NCBI RefSeq assembly: GCF_015706575.1
Contig: NW_024037055.1
Span: forward strand, 11,384,262-11,448,261
DNA from: Patiria miniata
Lineage: Eukaryota; Echinodermata; Asteroidea; Valvatida; Asterinidae
Length of the DNA stretch: 64,000 nucleotides
Direction: 5' to 3'
Shown here: piece after piece, positions 10,716 to 21,625 of the stretch
Numbering within the stretch: the first letter of the stretch is position 1
Layout of the letters: every line of letters starts with the position of its first letter
The notes under the pieces: model-generated
Seen by the model: only the letters and a program-made list of their open reading frames with translations
Databases searched by the model: none
What the model was told of the DNA's origin: nothing
Translations under genes and position numbers: made by a program

Positions 10716-11259
10716 GACCGGCCAACAATGGCCCTGTACCAGCCGGGACAGAGACCATCAGTTTTTAAATGCCAAGATGTCAAGGAACCAAGGGACAAGA
10801 CCAAAGGTCACAGGTCTAGCTCACGGGATGCAGAAGCCCAGCCAGCATATCAGTCAGACAGGACAAAGACTGGCAGTGACAAAAGAGATGCCGGAAGGGA
10901 TAGCAAATATTCGAATGGAGGCAGAGAGGGAGCCTCTACCAAAGGCAGAGGGGAGGTAAAGGCAGGGGGAAGGAGGACCAATTGAAAGAGGAGAGAAACC
11001 AGAGAGATGGACAGGGTGCAAGGGGATGGGATCAGAGACCATCGAAACGAGAGGGAGGCATGGAGTACAGACCCCGAGACAGAGAGGTTGATCAGACTAG
11101 CAACTCTAGCAAACCAGGGAGCAGCGAATCATCCAAAGGTTGTAGCAGTAACACTGACAAATGTTGGAACAAAGGGAAAAGTGACTTGGCCAAAGATAGA
11201 GGCAATGAGAAACCCACAGAAAAAAAAAATGACAGACCAAGCGGCAAACATAGTCCCAG
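10716..11259 (+). CDS. Charged-protein gene, exon D with apparent frameshift
   Basis: The acceptor TCACAG|GAC gives phase 0, matching exon C. The first frame encodes DRPTMALYQPGQRPSVFKC and then K/R/S/D-rich sequence (EPRDKTKGHRSSSRDAEAQ, SDKRDAGRDSKYSNGGRE). It reaches a stop soon after 10955. From about 10904 a second frame is open and continues in the same style (KEERNQRDGQGARGWDQRP, RPRDREVDQTSNSSKP, KSDLAKDRGNEKPTEKKND) to 11259. A single indel in the G-rich stretch 10940-10975, or a sequencing error there, explains this. A GC-type donor CCCAG|GCAAGT follows. A GTAAAG donor at 10956 is an alternative end. Confidence 0.5.
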
Positions 11260-11424
11260 GCAAGTCTAAAATGGTGAAAAGAAGCATGTATAGATTAACA
11301 GGCGTAATGAGAAAGCATAAAAATATTAAGTAAAGTTAAAAACAAAAAGTTAAAGTTAAAAACAAAACTGCAAAGAATATTTCGTTTGCAGTTTTCTCTT
11401 AAAATCTCTTCTTCTTTTTTTCAG

Positions 11425-11458
11425 AATCAATTTACATTTGAACAATCTCAGCCCTTAA
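11425..11458 (+). CDS. Charged-protein gene, candidate last exon
   Basis: A strong acceptor (TCTTCTTCTTTTTTTCAG|A) supplies the third base of the Arg codon left open by exon D. Ten codons (INLHLNNLSP) and TAA follow. The phase agrees with exon D. It is short, so support comes only from the splice site and the phase. Confidence 0.4.
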
Positions 11459-12679
11459 TATGATTGTAAAATTCATATTTAATGTTCTCAGAAATTTTCA
11501 TGAGTTTAGGTCGTCTGTAACTTATGAAAATTATGTGAATATTGTTTTCAGCTGATCAACGGGTGCGGAATGGCGCCATCTGTCATCTGTACGATTTCAG
11601 AATCTGTTGGTCCCGTACACATGCAGGAAAGAAAGAAGTGGTGCACAAGTGCGTTCATGATGTGGCGTGACGTTCAGGAACACGCGAGCGCATTACACGC
11701 AGGGCGTGCAGTTATCGAAATACGCGTGCAGTACACACTTAATAGCCGGTCAGCGTCACTTATGCATTCCTCCATTGAGTCGAGGCTGTCCTTTTTGGCC
11801 ATTGAAGAGTACTTGTGTACGGAGCCCATAGGATGACATCACGGGTGCAGTTTAATTTTCCATACAGCCTGGTTCCCGTTCCTGTTAGGTTTGTAACAAA
11901 ATGTTAGGTTTGTAAAATTTCATTTGGAAATGCATTCAAATCGTAAAAACATGTTAGGTTTGTAAAAAAATACATTTAGTTTTTAACTCTAATTTAGCAT
12001 GTGTTTTTATTCCTCCGTGGATGCAGTGCCCTTGGGTGGGATTACTGAGGTCATAGGTCATGTATGCGGGTCATTCGATGGATTTTAATCCTTGTTTGGG
12101 GAATCAACACAACTCTTCCGAAATCGGAGGTCAAAGGTCATCTAGGGATCACTTGAGATCGTTTTAAAAAAAGCACATAATTGTTACTTATTTAGAACAC
12201 AAAACATGATAGGGATCAACCGCGGAAAAAGACGACACTTACGATCCTCGGATCACTTGTATTCTTTATTTTAATTTCAGCTGTTTTTTTCAAGTGGTGT
12301 AATAAAATTAAAAGTCATCGAAGCTCACATGATCAATCTGCCTGTGTATTTCTTTTTCGTTTAGAGTTTTAAATTCAACTCCGAGTGTTCACTTTAGATG
12401 TGATATGGATGATTGCAGTATGTATTGCTATATATTTTTTAACTGTTTTAGTTCTGAATGATAGTTTTGTATCGTTCTGTGATTTTATGTCTACGGGGAT
12501 TTTGTTACTCGTGTTGTGTGCACATCAGGACTGGAGCTGTTCATTTTTCTTTGTTTCTGTATATAATTATGTGGGTCTTTTCAAATTAAAAAGAAAGTAT
12601 GTCAATTATTAATTATAGGCAAATGCGAATCAGGAGAAAGCGCATACCATACAGGGATTTGAATGCAGACACATGTATG
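11459..12679. other. Intergenic, short ATGTTAGGTTTGTAA repeat
   Basis: Three or four copies of TGTTAGGTTTGTAA occur at 11885-11965. An 88-codon ORF at 11570-11836 has no recognisable content. Nothing else is supported. Confidence 0.4.
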
Positions 12680-12885
12680 TGAAAACTGTTTGCCAATTGA
12701 CTAAATCGAATAACTAACACCTTTCTAAGGCCTTCAACGAATTTCAATGAACAAATTGACTTTGAATTTGAATGAACTGATTCATGGAATGATTGCTCAA
12801 ATAACGAGATCGAACAACCCTTTTGAGGATAGAATGCTCATTTTTTCATTGCCACTGCTAGAACGACAGCGTTTGACTTGCATAG
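12680..12885. mobile_element. Fragment of the TATAGGTTTTC transposon family
   Basis: It carries the same subterminal style as the right ends of the elements at 18208-19846 and 28937-31461: clustered GAATTTGAATGAAC, AAATCGAATAAC, ATCGAACAACCC and ACCTTTCTAAGGCCTT-like boxes. The terminal repeat itself is missing; the sequence runs into a hairpin-capped unit at 12910. Confidence 0.4.
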
Positions 12886-12909
12886 TTCAGTTGTACGTTT
12901 CCAATTTTT

Positions 12910-14020
12910 GGCTGTTTTGGCAACCGGCCGAAACAGCCTTTGTTTTTGTTAAAGTTTTTATTTTTGGCTGTTTCGGCACTTTTGCCGAAACAGCCTTTGT
13001 TTTCGTTAAGATTTTTATTTTTTTCTTTTATTTTTTTTCTCTTCTTTTTCAGCCATTCCCCATAGCATTTGTACACGTTTTTTACAGTGGAAGGCACTTT
13101 GGGCACTAAAATCAATCCGATTGACTTTATACTCGGCACACACTTAGACCAGCATCTGGAGATGTGCCCCGAACATTGCCGTCATCATGACGTCATCACG
13201 AGTCACGTGACGTAAAATTATATGCGATTTTTCTATTGTGACCATTTTCTAGCAGAATTCGGCTAGATCTTACAGATTGGGCTATATCTCCAGAACTACA
13301 GGTCCGATTGGGTTGAAAGTTGGTATGTACCTAGACCAAGATGTCTTATAGATGAAACTTAACTTGACGTCATGATGACGTCATCACGTGACATATGACA
13401 TCATATAAAATAAACATATTTTGAAGGCCTATATCTCCTGAACTACAGGTCCGATTGGGTTGAAAGTTGGTATGTACCTAGACCGGGATGTGTTATAGAT
13501 GAAAATTGAAGTGACGTCATGATTATGTCATCATGGGTCACGTGACGTCACGTTAAAGATTAATAGATCTTTGAAAATCAATATAAATTCAACCTTGAGA
13601 GACCTGAACTTGACGTTTGCAGGAATCGATAGAATAATCCAGGGTCTTAATTTTTATATATTATGTGCAAAATCTCGTGACCCTTCCTTCCGGTTGAAAC
13701 CGGAAGTGCCTTGTAATTTAAAATTGGTGAAAGATGTGAACTTGCTTTCAACGATGTATGCTATGGCTAAGTTGTTATTTACAAACAAAAATATAGTTAT
13801 AGATGAAAATTGATGTGACGTCATCATGACGTCATTACGTCACGTGACGTCATAATTCAAAGCCTATGGGAATGTAATCACATATTATATGCCACCAGTT
13901 ATTATCAACAGAACTACACATTCTTCCTAGATGGAACTTGTACTTCAAACTTTACATGTCACATGTCACAAAAAAATACCGAAACAGCCCTATGTTTGTC
14001 CACAAACATAAGTCAAGTTT
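12910..14020 (+). repeat. Type-I hairpin-capped unit
   Basis: Two 5' hairpins stand in tandem: 12910-12938 and 12966-12995. The second has a perfect 13-bp stem, GGCTGTTTCGGCA / TGCCGAAACAGCC, with loop CTTT. A T-rich tract, CATAGCATTTGTACACG and the CRE-rich body follow, with GGTATGTACC boxes at ~13322 and ~13469 (147 bp apart). The 3' end at 13978-14020 is CCGAAACAGCCC, the stem TATGTTTGT / ACAAACATA, and CAAG. The 3' arm equals the 5' arm. Confidence 0.75.
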
Positions 14021-14036
14021 TTTTTTAAGTTTTTTT

Positions 14037-15319
14037 GGCTGTTTCGGCACTTTTGCCGAAACAGCCTCTCTGTTCGTTAAGATTTTTTTTTTTTCAGCCA
14101 TTCCCCATAGCATTTGTACACGTTTTTACAGTGGAAGGCGCTTTGGGCAGTAAAATCAATCCGATTGACTTTATACTCGACACACACTTAGACCAGCATC
14201 TGAAGATGTGCCCCGAAGATTGACGTCATGGTGACGTCGTTGACTAATTTATTATAGAATTTTGAATATTTAATTTTTCCCATAGACTTTGTACACAGAA
14301 ATAAAAAAAATGTGTCGATTTTCGAAGGGCATTTTTGACTCTTTGCCAGTAATTCATTTGCACCAATCTTTGTCCAAGCAAAGACCCTAATTCAAACAAC
14401 ATTGTGTAATGATGACGTCATGATGACGTCATCCGGTGTGTATTTATAGGCAATTAAATTGTGACACTTTTAATATCTAGAAATGCATAAGAAATCAACC
14501 GTACGCGTCCGCAGCATTCTGTTACCGGCAAGTGGTAGAGTAGGTTGAGGTCTTTATTTCATTCAGTGTGCGTGAAATCACGTGACCCTTGCTTCCGGTC
14601 GAAAAAGGCTAAAACCGGAAGTGGCTTATTATTTGAAAATGGTAATAGATATGAACTTGCTTTCAACGATGTTAGTCTCTTGGCTAAAAGTATTCTTTAA
14701 ATCATCTACCAATGACGTCATTCAATCTTCGAGCGCCCTCTAGCGACAGGTTGAAAATTTGCAAAAATGTATTTTGAATAGATGTCTGTGGCGAAGTTTG
14801 TCGGAATCGCCTAAATATTGGTGTATATGATGACCTTGACCCACTTAAGATGTGTGCGAAGTTTTAGGCGAATGACATCATCAGACCGGAAGTTAAAATA
14901 AAAAGACCCTTTTTCATTTGAAAATTCCTGAAAAATCAACCCTGGCAGTTTTTATGTTAGTTTTTACTTTGTCGATTTAAGGGTAGGTCTAAAATATTTC
15001 AAAGCTTCGAGGCAATAAGCGAACTCGGACATGCCCTGCGCACACTTTAAACTTCAGGTTGACAATACCTCTGCTCTAAAACATGCACAGAACGTCTGTA
15101 TGTACATACACGTACGTTACGCACATACATCTTATGTCAGTCAGCCTGCAGAGCACGTGTTGCCGAGGTCAAATCCTGTCCACATCACAGTGACCGTTTT
15201 AGCCGATTTTCGGCTAACTTTGACAGATTTTATGTTCATGCATGCGCATAGTCGGGGACGTATAATAAAAAATCATAATGCCGAAACAGCCCTATGTTTG
15301 TCCACAAACATATGTCTAG
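14037..15319 (+). repeat. Type-I hairpin-capped unit with ~1-kb conserved block
   Basis: The 5' hairpin is at 14037-14066 (perfect 13-bp stem, arm TGCCGAAACAGCC). The body (14255-15290) is a ~1-kb block repeated at 33285-34320 and, inverted, at about 50600-51770. Landmarks are CGTCCGCAGCATTCTGTT, GAGCGCCCTCTAGCGACAGG and GCGCACACTTTAAACTTCAG. The 3' end at 15280-15319 is CCGAAACAGCCC, hairpin ATGTTTGTCCACAAACAT and CTAG. It contains no ORF worth calling. Confidence 0.75.
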
Positions 15320-16385
15320 TTTTCTCTTCTTTTTCAGCCAATCCCCATAGCATTTGTACACGCTTTTACAGTGGAAGGCCGTTTGGGCACTAAAATCAAT
15401 CCGATTGACTTTATAATCGGCACACACTTAGACCAGCAATTGAAGATGATCGCCGAACATTGACGTCATCATGACGTCATCACGTGACCTGAGACGTCAC
15501 AATATAGGTGCATATTTTGAAGGCCTACATCTCCATAACTACAGGTCCGATTGGGTTGAAACTTGGTATGTACCTAAACCGGGATGTGTTATAGATGAAA
15601 ATTTAAGTGACGTCACGATAACGTCATCACATGACATGTGACGTTATTTTAAATGTGCATATTTTAAAGGCCAATATCTACAGAACTACAGGTCTGATTG
15701 GGTTGAAACTTGGTATGTACCTAAACAGGGATGTGTTATTGATGAAAATTTAAGTGACGTCACGATGACGTCATCACATGACAAGTGACGTCGTATTAAA
15801 TGTGCATATTTTAAAGGCCAATATCAACAGAACTACAGGTCTGATTGGGTTGAAACTTGGTATGTACCTCAACTGGGATGTGTTATAGATGAAAATTTCA
15901 GTCATGATGACGTCATCACGTGACATGTGACGTCACATTAAAATTGCATATTTTATAGGCCAGTATCAACAAAACTTCAGATCTGATTAGGTTAAAACTT
16001 AGTATGTACCTAGACCGGGATGTGATAATGATGAACATTCCAGTGACGTCCTGTGACCTCATATTAAAAGTGCATATTTTTGACGGCCAATATCTACAGA
16101 ACAACATGTCTGATTATGTTGAATGTTGGTGTATACCTAGACCGTGATGTGTTATAGATGACAGTTGATGTTACGTCATCATGACGTAATCACGTGACAT
16201 GTGACGTCATAATTCAAAGCCCTATGAGAATGTAGTCACCTATCATACATGTATGTCACCATTATTATAAACGGAACTACACATCCTTCCTTATAGTACG
16301 TGAAACTTTACATGTCACATGTCACAAAAAGTTACCGAAACAGCCGTATGTTTGTCCACAAACAAACTTGACATAAATCTAGTTT
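15320..16385 (+). repeat. Type-I unit with ~146-bp tandem CRE array
   Basis: It has no 5' hairpin and starts in a T-rich tract directly after CTAG of the previous unit. Boxes of the form GGTATGTACC recur at about 15566, 15712, 15859, 16001 and 16128, a spacing of 146, 147, ~142 and ~127 bp. Each repeat carries TCCGATTGGGTTGAAACTTG, TGTTATAGATGAAAATT, TGACGTCA pairs, CACGTGACATGTGACGTC and TGCATATTTT. The 3' end (16333-16385) is CCGAAACAGCCG, hairpin TGTTTGTCCACAAACA, then a spacer and CTAG. Confidence 0.75.
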
Positions 16386-18207
16386 TCATATGAGCGTGGG
16401 TGGGGTGTGTGTATTTTTTTTTGGGGGGGGGTCTGGCAAGGCAACAAAGCAATGGGGTTATAAGTTATCCCACGAGCGCGAGTGGAACACGGAATTGACC
16501 TATCGCTGTTTGCGAGTTAGCCACGCCCCTAAGACAACCCTATGTGTTTTTTTGTGGTACACGAAGTTTTTGTTTGTCTCGGATTTTGCACGTCCGGCGT
16601 CCACTTGTATATCATGTAATTAGACAATTCGGGCGATTCACAATGCAGTGCGCCACCAAGAGCTTGCCACAGAGAGTTAATTTTCCCACTGCATTGTGGG
16701 AGATGGTCGACAAATTCGCGGCGCGGGACATTTGAAATTGTTCGTTTTTCCGGTCAGTTGTTTCAGAAGCGTACGATTCGAGTATATGTTTTGATAACCC
16801 TATCATGAAATCGTCCGAAAGTTTTAACCAATAACGTGTCAGTCAGTCCCGCGTTGACTTTACTCATTCACTTAGAGCTTAGAGCTAAGGCGTTCGTGGA
16901 GTGTTAAAAAAGCCCTTCTTATCTTACGCAACAGCATTTGTACAAGGCCATGGTAATTGTCAGAGAACGCCCACCCTAATTGTTGAACAAATCACGTCAG
17001 TCAGTAAAGAATAGATCGTATTGTACTTTTCGGAAACGCCGTTTAGGGCCTTTTGTGTGTGGTATGTTGGAGTTTGTTTTGTTGTGAGAGCGATAGAGAT
17101 AGAGAGAGGCAGAAGACATTCTGACTTGTTCGAGAAAAGACAGAGTTTTGGAGAGCAATCGTGTGCTTGAAAGACCGGTTGTAACTTCCCTTGCGTCAGA
17201 TATCTGAGAACAGCAGATCATAGTCCGTATCTAGAATTTGGTAAAGTCAGGCCGAATTCCAGCCGTAAAACTGTCCCGGTCGTCTTTGACATTTCCTGGC
17301 AACAGTTCGCCTCCCCAAGAAAGCTGCACAGCAAATTACCGTGAGTATATTAAATTTGTGATTTTCCTGCCTATTATATCTAAGTTCAAGTATGTAATGA
17401 ACTGAGTTACAGCCTGAAAGATTGGTGATAATTACGTTCATTGTGAAATAACGATTATGATTTGAACAATTTCGAGGAGACTGGAGTTAACTATTTAGCA
17501 GTGAGAATTTTGATAATATGCAATTGTGAAAATCGAATTTGACGATATGACAAACTTGGATCATAATCTATGAAGATATTTGAGAACTAGGAAGGTTTTG
17601 GATTTATATTTATTATAGATGGCCTTTTTGTTGAGAGTATTCCCCTGTCGACCATTACACCGACTGGAGAAGGAGTCGGTACCACTGAGGTGCTGTAGAC
17701 GGATGTAGAGTATTTACTGAGGCGTAGCCGGCCGAGTCCTGTGAGTTGTGCCCACCACGGTCTTGCGAGCCCTCAGACGCCGGGAACTCCAACGCTTTAA
17801 AGTTTGTTAGAAACTGGTAAAAGGGAAGTGCCCGAACTATACATAATTAAGAGAAGTCTGGAAACGGAGTTACATTTGGAAACAAATTGATAGTGTCTGA
17901 TTGACTGAACGGTGTTTTTTTTTTAGGATTTTGTAATTAATTAATTGAACGTACTATTTATGATCCTTGTCATCGATTGATGTAATAATTTGGAATTGAT
18001 TTAACTGATTAATTGAACATAAGTATTTTTATGATCTTGTCATTGATTGATTAAATAAGTTGGAAGTAATTCACCTGATCTGAAGTTGAATTGGGAATCT
18101 TCTTCCAAGATCAAGAGTGTGATTTAAATTGAAGAATTTGATTATACAATTTTGCTGTACATAATTATAGTGCTCAGAACTTGGAGAGTTGTTAATATAA
18201 TTGGAAA
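16386..18207. other. Unassigned stretch with one arm of a distant inverted repeat
   Basis: The segment 16622-16692 (TTCGGGCGATTCACAATGCA, GCGCCACCAAGAGCTTGCCA) recurs inverted at 19985-20062. A possible splice donor AATTACC|GTGAGTAT lies at ~17340. GAGA-rich DNA lies at 17090-17115, and GC-richer DNA at 17640-17790. I see no ORF that I would support. Confidence 0.4.
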
Positions 18208-19846
18208 TATAGGTTTTCCCGGCGAATTTCCGATTTTTTCTAATCAGTTTCATTATCAGCCATTCAATTTCGCGTGAGTTTTGCACATGTGGTCAAATTG
18301 GGGTTTCTTTTTCGTTTTGGGTTCGTTCAATTTCATTTTAAGGCAGCCAAGATTTTGCTCTGAATGTTCGTTTTCATTCTCGGGCAGCCTATTTCATTTT
18401 GGTGCATTCAAGACTTAACTTGTAGACTTAAATTAAGTCTTTGCAACCTTTTGACGATTGACGCATTCAAATTAGCGAACATCTGTGCGCTTGTAACGTA
18501 TAACCATGCTTTTCGTTTCTTTTTCGTTTATGGGCAATCGCTTTAATCGATACATTTTCCTATTTTTCTCCGAGGTTCATTGCCCCCCAAAACTTGATGA
18601 CTGTAAAAATTTACAATTTTACAATTTAACTGATAGGCCCTATGAGGGAAACAAGATGTAATTACGAATAAATTAATTGAAGGGACTAAGATAATTTAAT
18701 TTTCACTGTTTATCTTTTCTACTTGTTCAAACGTTTGAGCAAGGGGCATCTTTACGTTGACGATTTCTTGACGTGCAAGACATCGGAACACCTATGCTTG
18801 GCAATGGTTGTACCATACCATCGGGAACATTTCTCTTGAGTTATTTCTTAAATGTTTTCGTGTGCATGTCTGACCAAACACTACCGTAATCACAGGGTCC
18901 ATGCAAAGTAAGTTTTCAATGCAAACCTTGAAAATACATCTTTGTGTCACATTTAACCTTATTTGCAATAGTTTTTTTTCCATTTTGAGGGTGTTTTTGG
19001 TGCCTTCTCCGTTTTATGCTAATGCAAAGTTTCATATTCATTAGAAAACCTTTGATGGCATTCCGGGCATGATTAATGTTACACGGCTATTTCAGCAAAC
19101 AAAGTTGCTAGAATTTTGGATATTTTGGTCATAAATTTCTTTTATTTAGTGATTATATGATGTGTCAGTACATGGCAGTTGGCCAATGACCAACCCTTTC
19201 CCACAAAATGTTTTTTATTACACGGTACCAAATTTTGGATGAATAATTTGAAAGAAAAAACCCTAAACTAAACAGTGTCTTCTTAAAATAACATCACAGT
19301 AACAGTGCGCCCATACGTAGTCCGGGAAAGCATGGAAAATGTTTAAAGAAGTGCACCTTTGCAGTAAGATTAACCATTTTTGTCAAATGTGTGGTTTCCT
19401 TAAATTTCACAGTAGTAAAGAGTTGCATAATAAGATTTCCTGAGATAAAGTCATTGCACATACCCTTTAATTAAGAAAGAAAGCATCTACAGATTGAAGT
19501 CATCAAATGTGATTTACGCTAAGGAATACGGACACGTATGAAGTCTTAAAAGATGTTTGACAAATTGTGAAATATGTTTGCCCATTAATGAAAACGAATG
19601 CCCGATCAACCCCTTTCTAATGGTTTAGACGAAATTGAATGAACACTGCGATACTTTTAAAATGAATGCATCTTTGATAGGGACGAGTGAAGCTAACAGG
19701 CGATAGAATGCTCGGATAGTGAATTTGAATGATTCTTTTTGATTTTCGAATGCCGATCTGCGTGATCTTTCAATTTCAATCTAAATCGAATGAGCCAGGT
19801 GTTAAATTGAATGAAAACTTGGTGAAATTGGCCGGGAAAACCTATA
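18208..19846. mobile_element. TIR transposon relative lacking transposase (1.64 kb)
   Basis: The ends read TATAGGTTTTCCCGGCGAAT at the left and, from the other strand, TATAGGTTTTCCCGGCCAAT at the right. This is the same terminal motif as the transposase-bearing element at 28937-31461. CATTCAATTTCG and TTTCGTTTTGGG-like boxes cluster inside the left end and their complements inside the right end, like binding-site arrays. There is no transposase. The interior (18895-19475) is related to 45595-46135, so it carries another repeat. Confidence 0.65.
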
Positions 19847-20438
19847 TTAGAAGTTTGTTCTTTCTTGTCATTTATTGTGTCTGTTGGTGTGTCCTATAGG
19901 ATCCGGGGTTACCATTCCCAATTTGTAGAATTAGTCAAATTTTGGAGTGGTGACAACTCATTCAAATGAGCCATGTTTTGTCGACCGTAAACTTGAAAAG
20001 TTGACTCTCCATGGCAAACTCTTGGTGGCGCACGGCATTGTGTATCACCCGAATTATTTCACACGTTGCGTTGACACGATTCTAACGCGATTCTACAGCG
20101 ATAGGTCAATAATGGCCAAGTTCGCGCAGGGACTATAGTTGACCAATGGTTAACTAACGTTTGCCCGAACTCTGTCTAGTCGACGGTGGTTGACTACGCT
20201 AGTCGACTATGTGGAACCAGCCTACTGGGGTTGGTTGCTTCGCTGGTAACCAATAGCCGCGCGCATTCATAACGCTAGCCAAGAGCCAGGATCCAGAAGT
20301 TTTGCGATGACATTTTGACCAGCGGTTGACTAGAGACGTTCGCAAGTTGCTGTTAGTGCGCAGGCGTAAGGTACGTTACAAATCAACCACTAGTCGACTT
20401 ATGGTCCTTGCCCAAACTTTGGCCAATGCAGTGCGTCT
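19847..20438. other. Arm of inverted repeat and a GTCGAC-rich possible MITE
   Basis: The segment 19985-20062 is inverted relative to 16622-16692 (TTGGTGGCGCACGGCATTGT). At 20159-20417 the ends GTTTGCCCGAAC .. CTAGTCGAC and CTAGTCGACTTATGG .. GCCCAAAC are roughly inverted, suggesting a small degenerate MITE. Confidence 0.35.
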
Positions 20439-20682
20439 GGGCCCGATTTCATGGAATCCGTTACGCCGAATGTTGTGCTAACGGACCTCAATTTTGTGCT
20501 AACCGAGCTAGCACAAAAATTCTGCGCTAACCTTAGCACAGAATCCTTAGTTACGGGAAGTACGCATGCGCACAAGCCAAAATTCCTTGCTATCTCGTGA
20601 AATACGCTTAACTGTTGGCGCGGAATTTTCCGCTATAGTTAGCGGCGATTTCTCGCTAACGGGTTCCATGAAATAGGGCCCC
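20439..20682. mobile_element. MITE with GGGCCC-ATTTCATGGAA ends
   Basis: The left end GGGCCCGATTTCATGGAA and the right end TTCCATGAAATAGGGCCC are inverted over about 26 bp. GCTAAC boxes are spread through the 244-bp interior in both orientations. No coding capacity. Target duplication not clear. Confidence 0.65.
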
Positions 20683-20993
20683 GAGCTGTGTCCCACATAT
20701 CCATTGATCTCCATTAGTAAGACTAATGGAGATCAAAGCACATTCTACATTTATATAACCGCGTACAGATCATTGTCATTTGATTGATGGAACTCTCATC
20801 ACGTGACGTTTGTTACTGCTCCCATTCACGCCGCGGCTCAAAAAGTATTTCAAAAAGTATTACTTTACCTCATACATATTCATGATCGAGAGCCGAACTG
20901 TCACTGGTCAATTCACCATCACGTGCCAGATGTTATTTTTGTTGTTTACCAAGCGCGCGCGCGAGGATTCGCGCACTGGGTAAATACGCATGC
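20683..20993. other. Unassigned stretch
   Basis: A small palindromic stretch (GATCTCCATTAGT / ACTAATGGAGATC at 20708-20734) is visible; nothing else. Confidence 0.4.
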
Positions 20994-21580
20994 GTAGTAG
21001 ACTGTCGCACGGGTTACCCTTCGCTCGTACCCCCCGCCCTGCAAACAGGACTCTGGGATACTCTGATGAATTTGCGCTCTGATTGGTTGGATTTTGCGTG
21101 ACCAGTGACCTGCGCGTCATGACTCTGCAAGGTTTGAAACCGCCGTTAAGACTGATTCATTACTCTTTTATTCCGGTTTAAGAGATATTTTTTTTCTCGT
21201 TAAAAAGCGTAATAATGTAGGAAATTCTGTAAAACTTATCTGTGTTGTAAATTTACAATTCCCGTCACTCGCTCAGACTCCGTTTCGAATCACGAACGGT
21301 CGGATTGCATGATGCGACGCCAAAAAGTTTGTCCACATGGTCCGCAGTGCAACAGAAATCACATCCAGTATGGAATATGCGCAATTCTATGGGAAGTTTT
21401 CGGATAGCATTTGTGCACATTGTCTTACTGCGGTCTTGAACAGCTGCAGCAAGATGCTTTATACATAGGTTATAGGCCATTTCCTTCACAAGATTCTGTG
21501 AAGCTCATCTGGGTATCCCAGCGTCCTGTTTGCAGGGCGGGGGGTACGAGCGAAGGGTTACCCGTGCGACAGTCTACTAC
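20994..21580. mobile_element. TIR element with 68-bp inverted repeats
   Basis: The arms 20994-21061 and 21513-21580 are inverted over 68 bp with two mismatches. They start GTAGTAGACTGTCGCACGGG and include TCGCTCGTACCCCCCGCCCT. Inside, a 74-codon minus-strand ORF (21265-21489) reads CIKHLAAAVQDRSKTMCTNA and HTGCDFCCTADHVDK. It looks coding-like and may be a remnant of a transposase, but I do not recognise it. No target duplication is obvious. Confidence 0.7.
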
Positions 21581-21625
21581 GTCGGACCTATGAAGCGGAA
21601 TAAATAAAATTGTATGCCTCATAAG

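Noticed and set aside
15566..16128. Idea that the 146-147 bp period reflects nucleosome positioning
   Set aside because: The number alone is suggestive, but no chromatin evidence can be drawn from sequence; kept only as a testable remark.
5870..16385. Regularly spaced short repeats suggestive of a CRISPR array
   Set aside because: The spacing is ~146 bp with similar, not unique, intervening sequence, and the context is clearly eukaryotic repeat DNA.
16390..17800. Possible LTR or 5' untranslated exon with a GTGAGTAT donor
   Set aside because: No second LTR, primer-binding site or coding continuation could be found.
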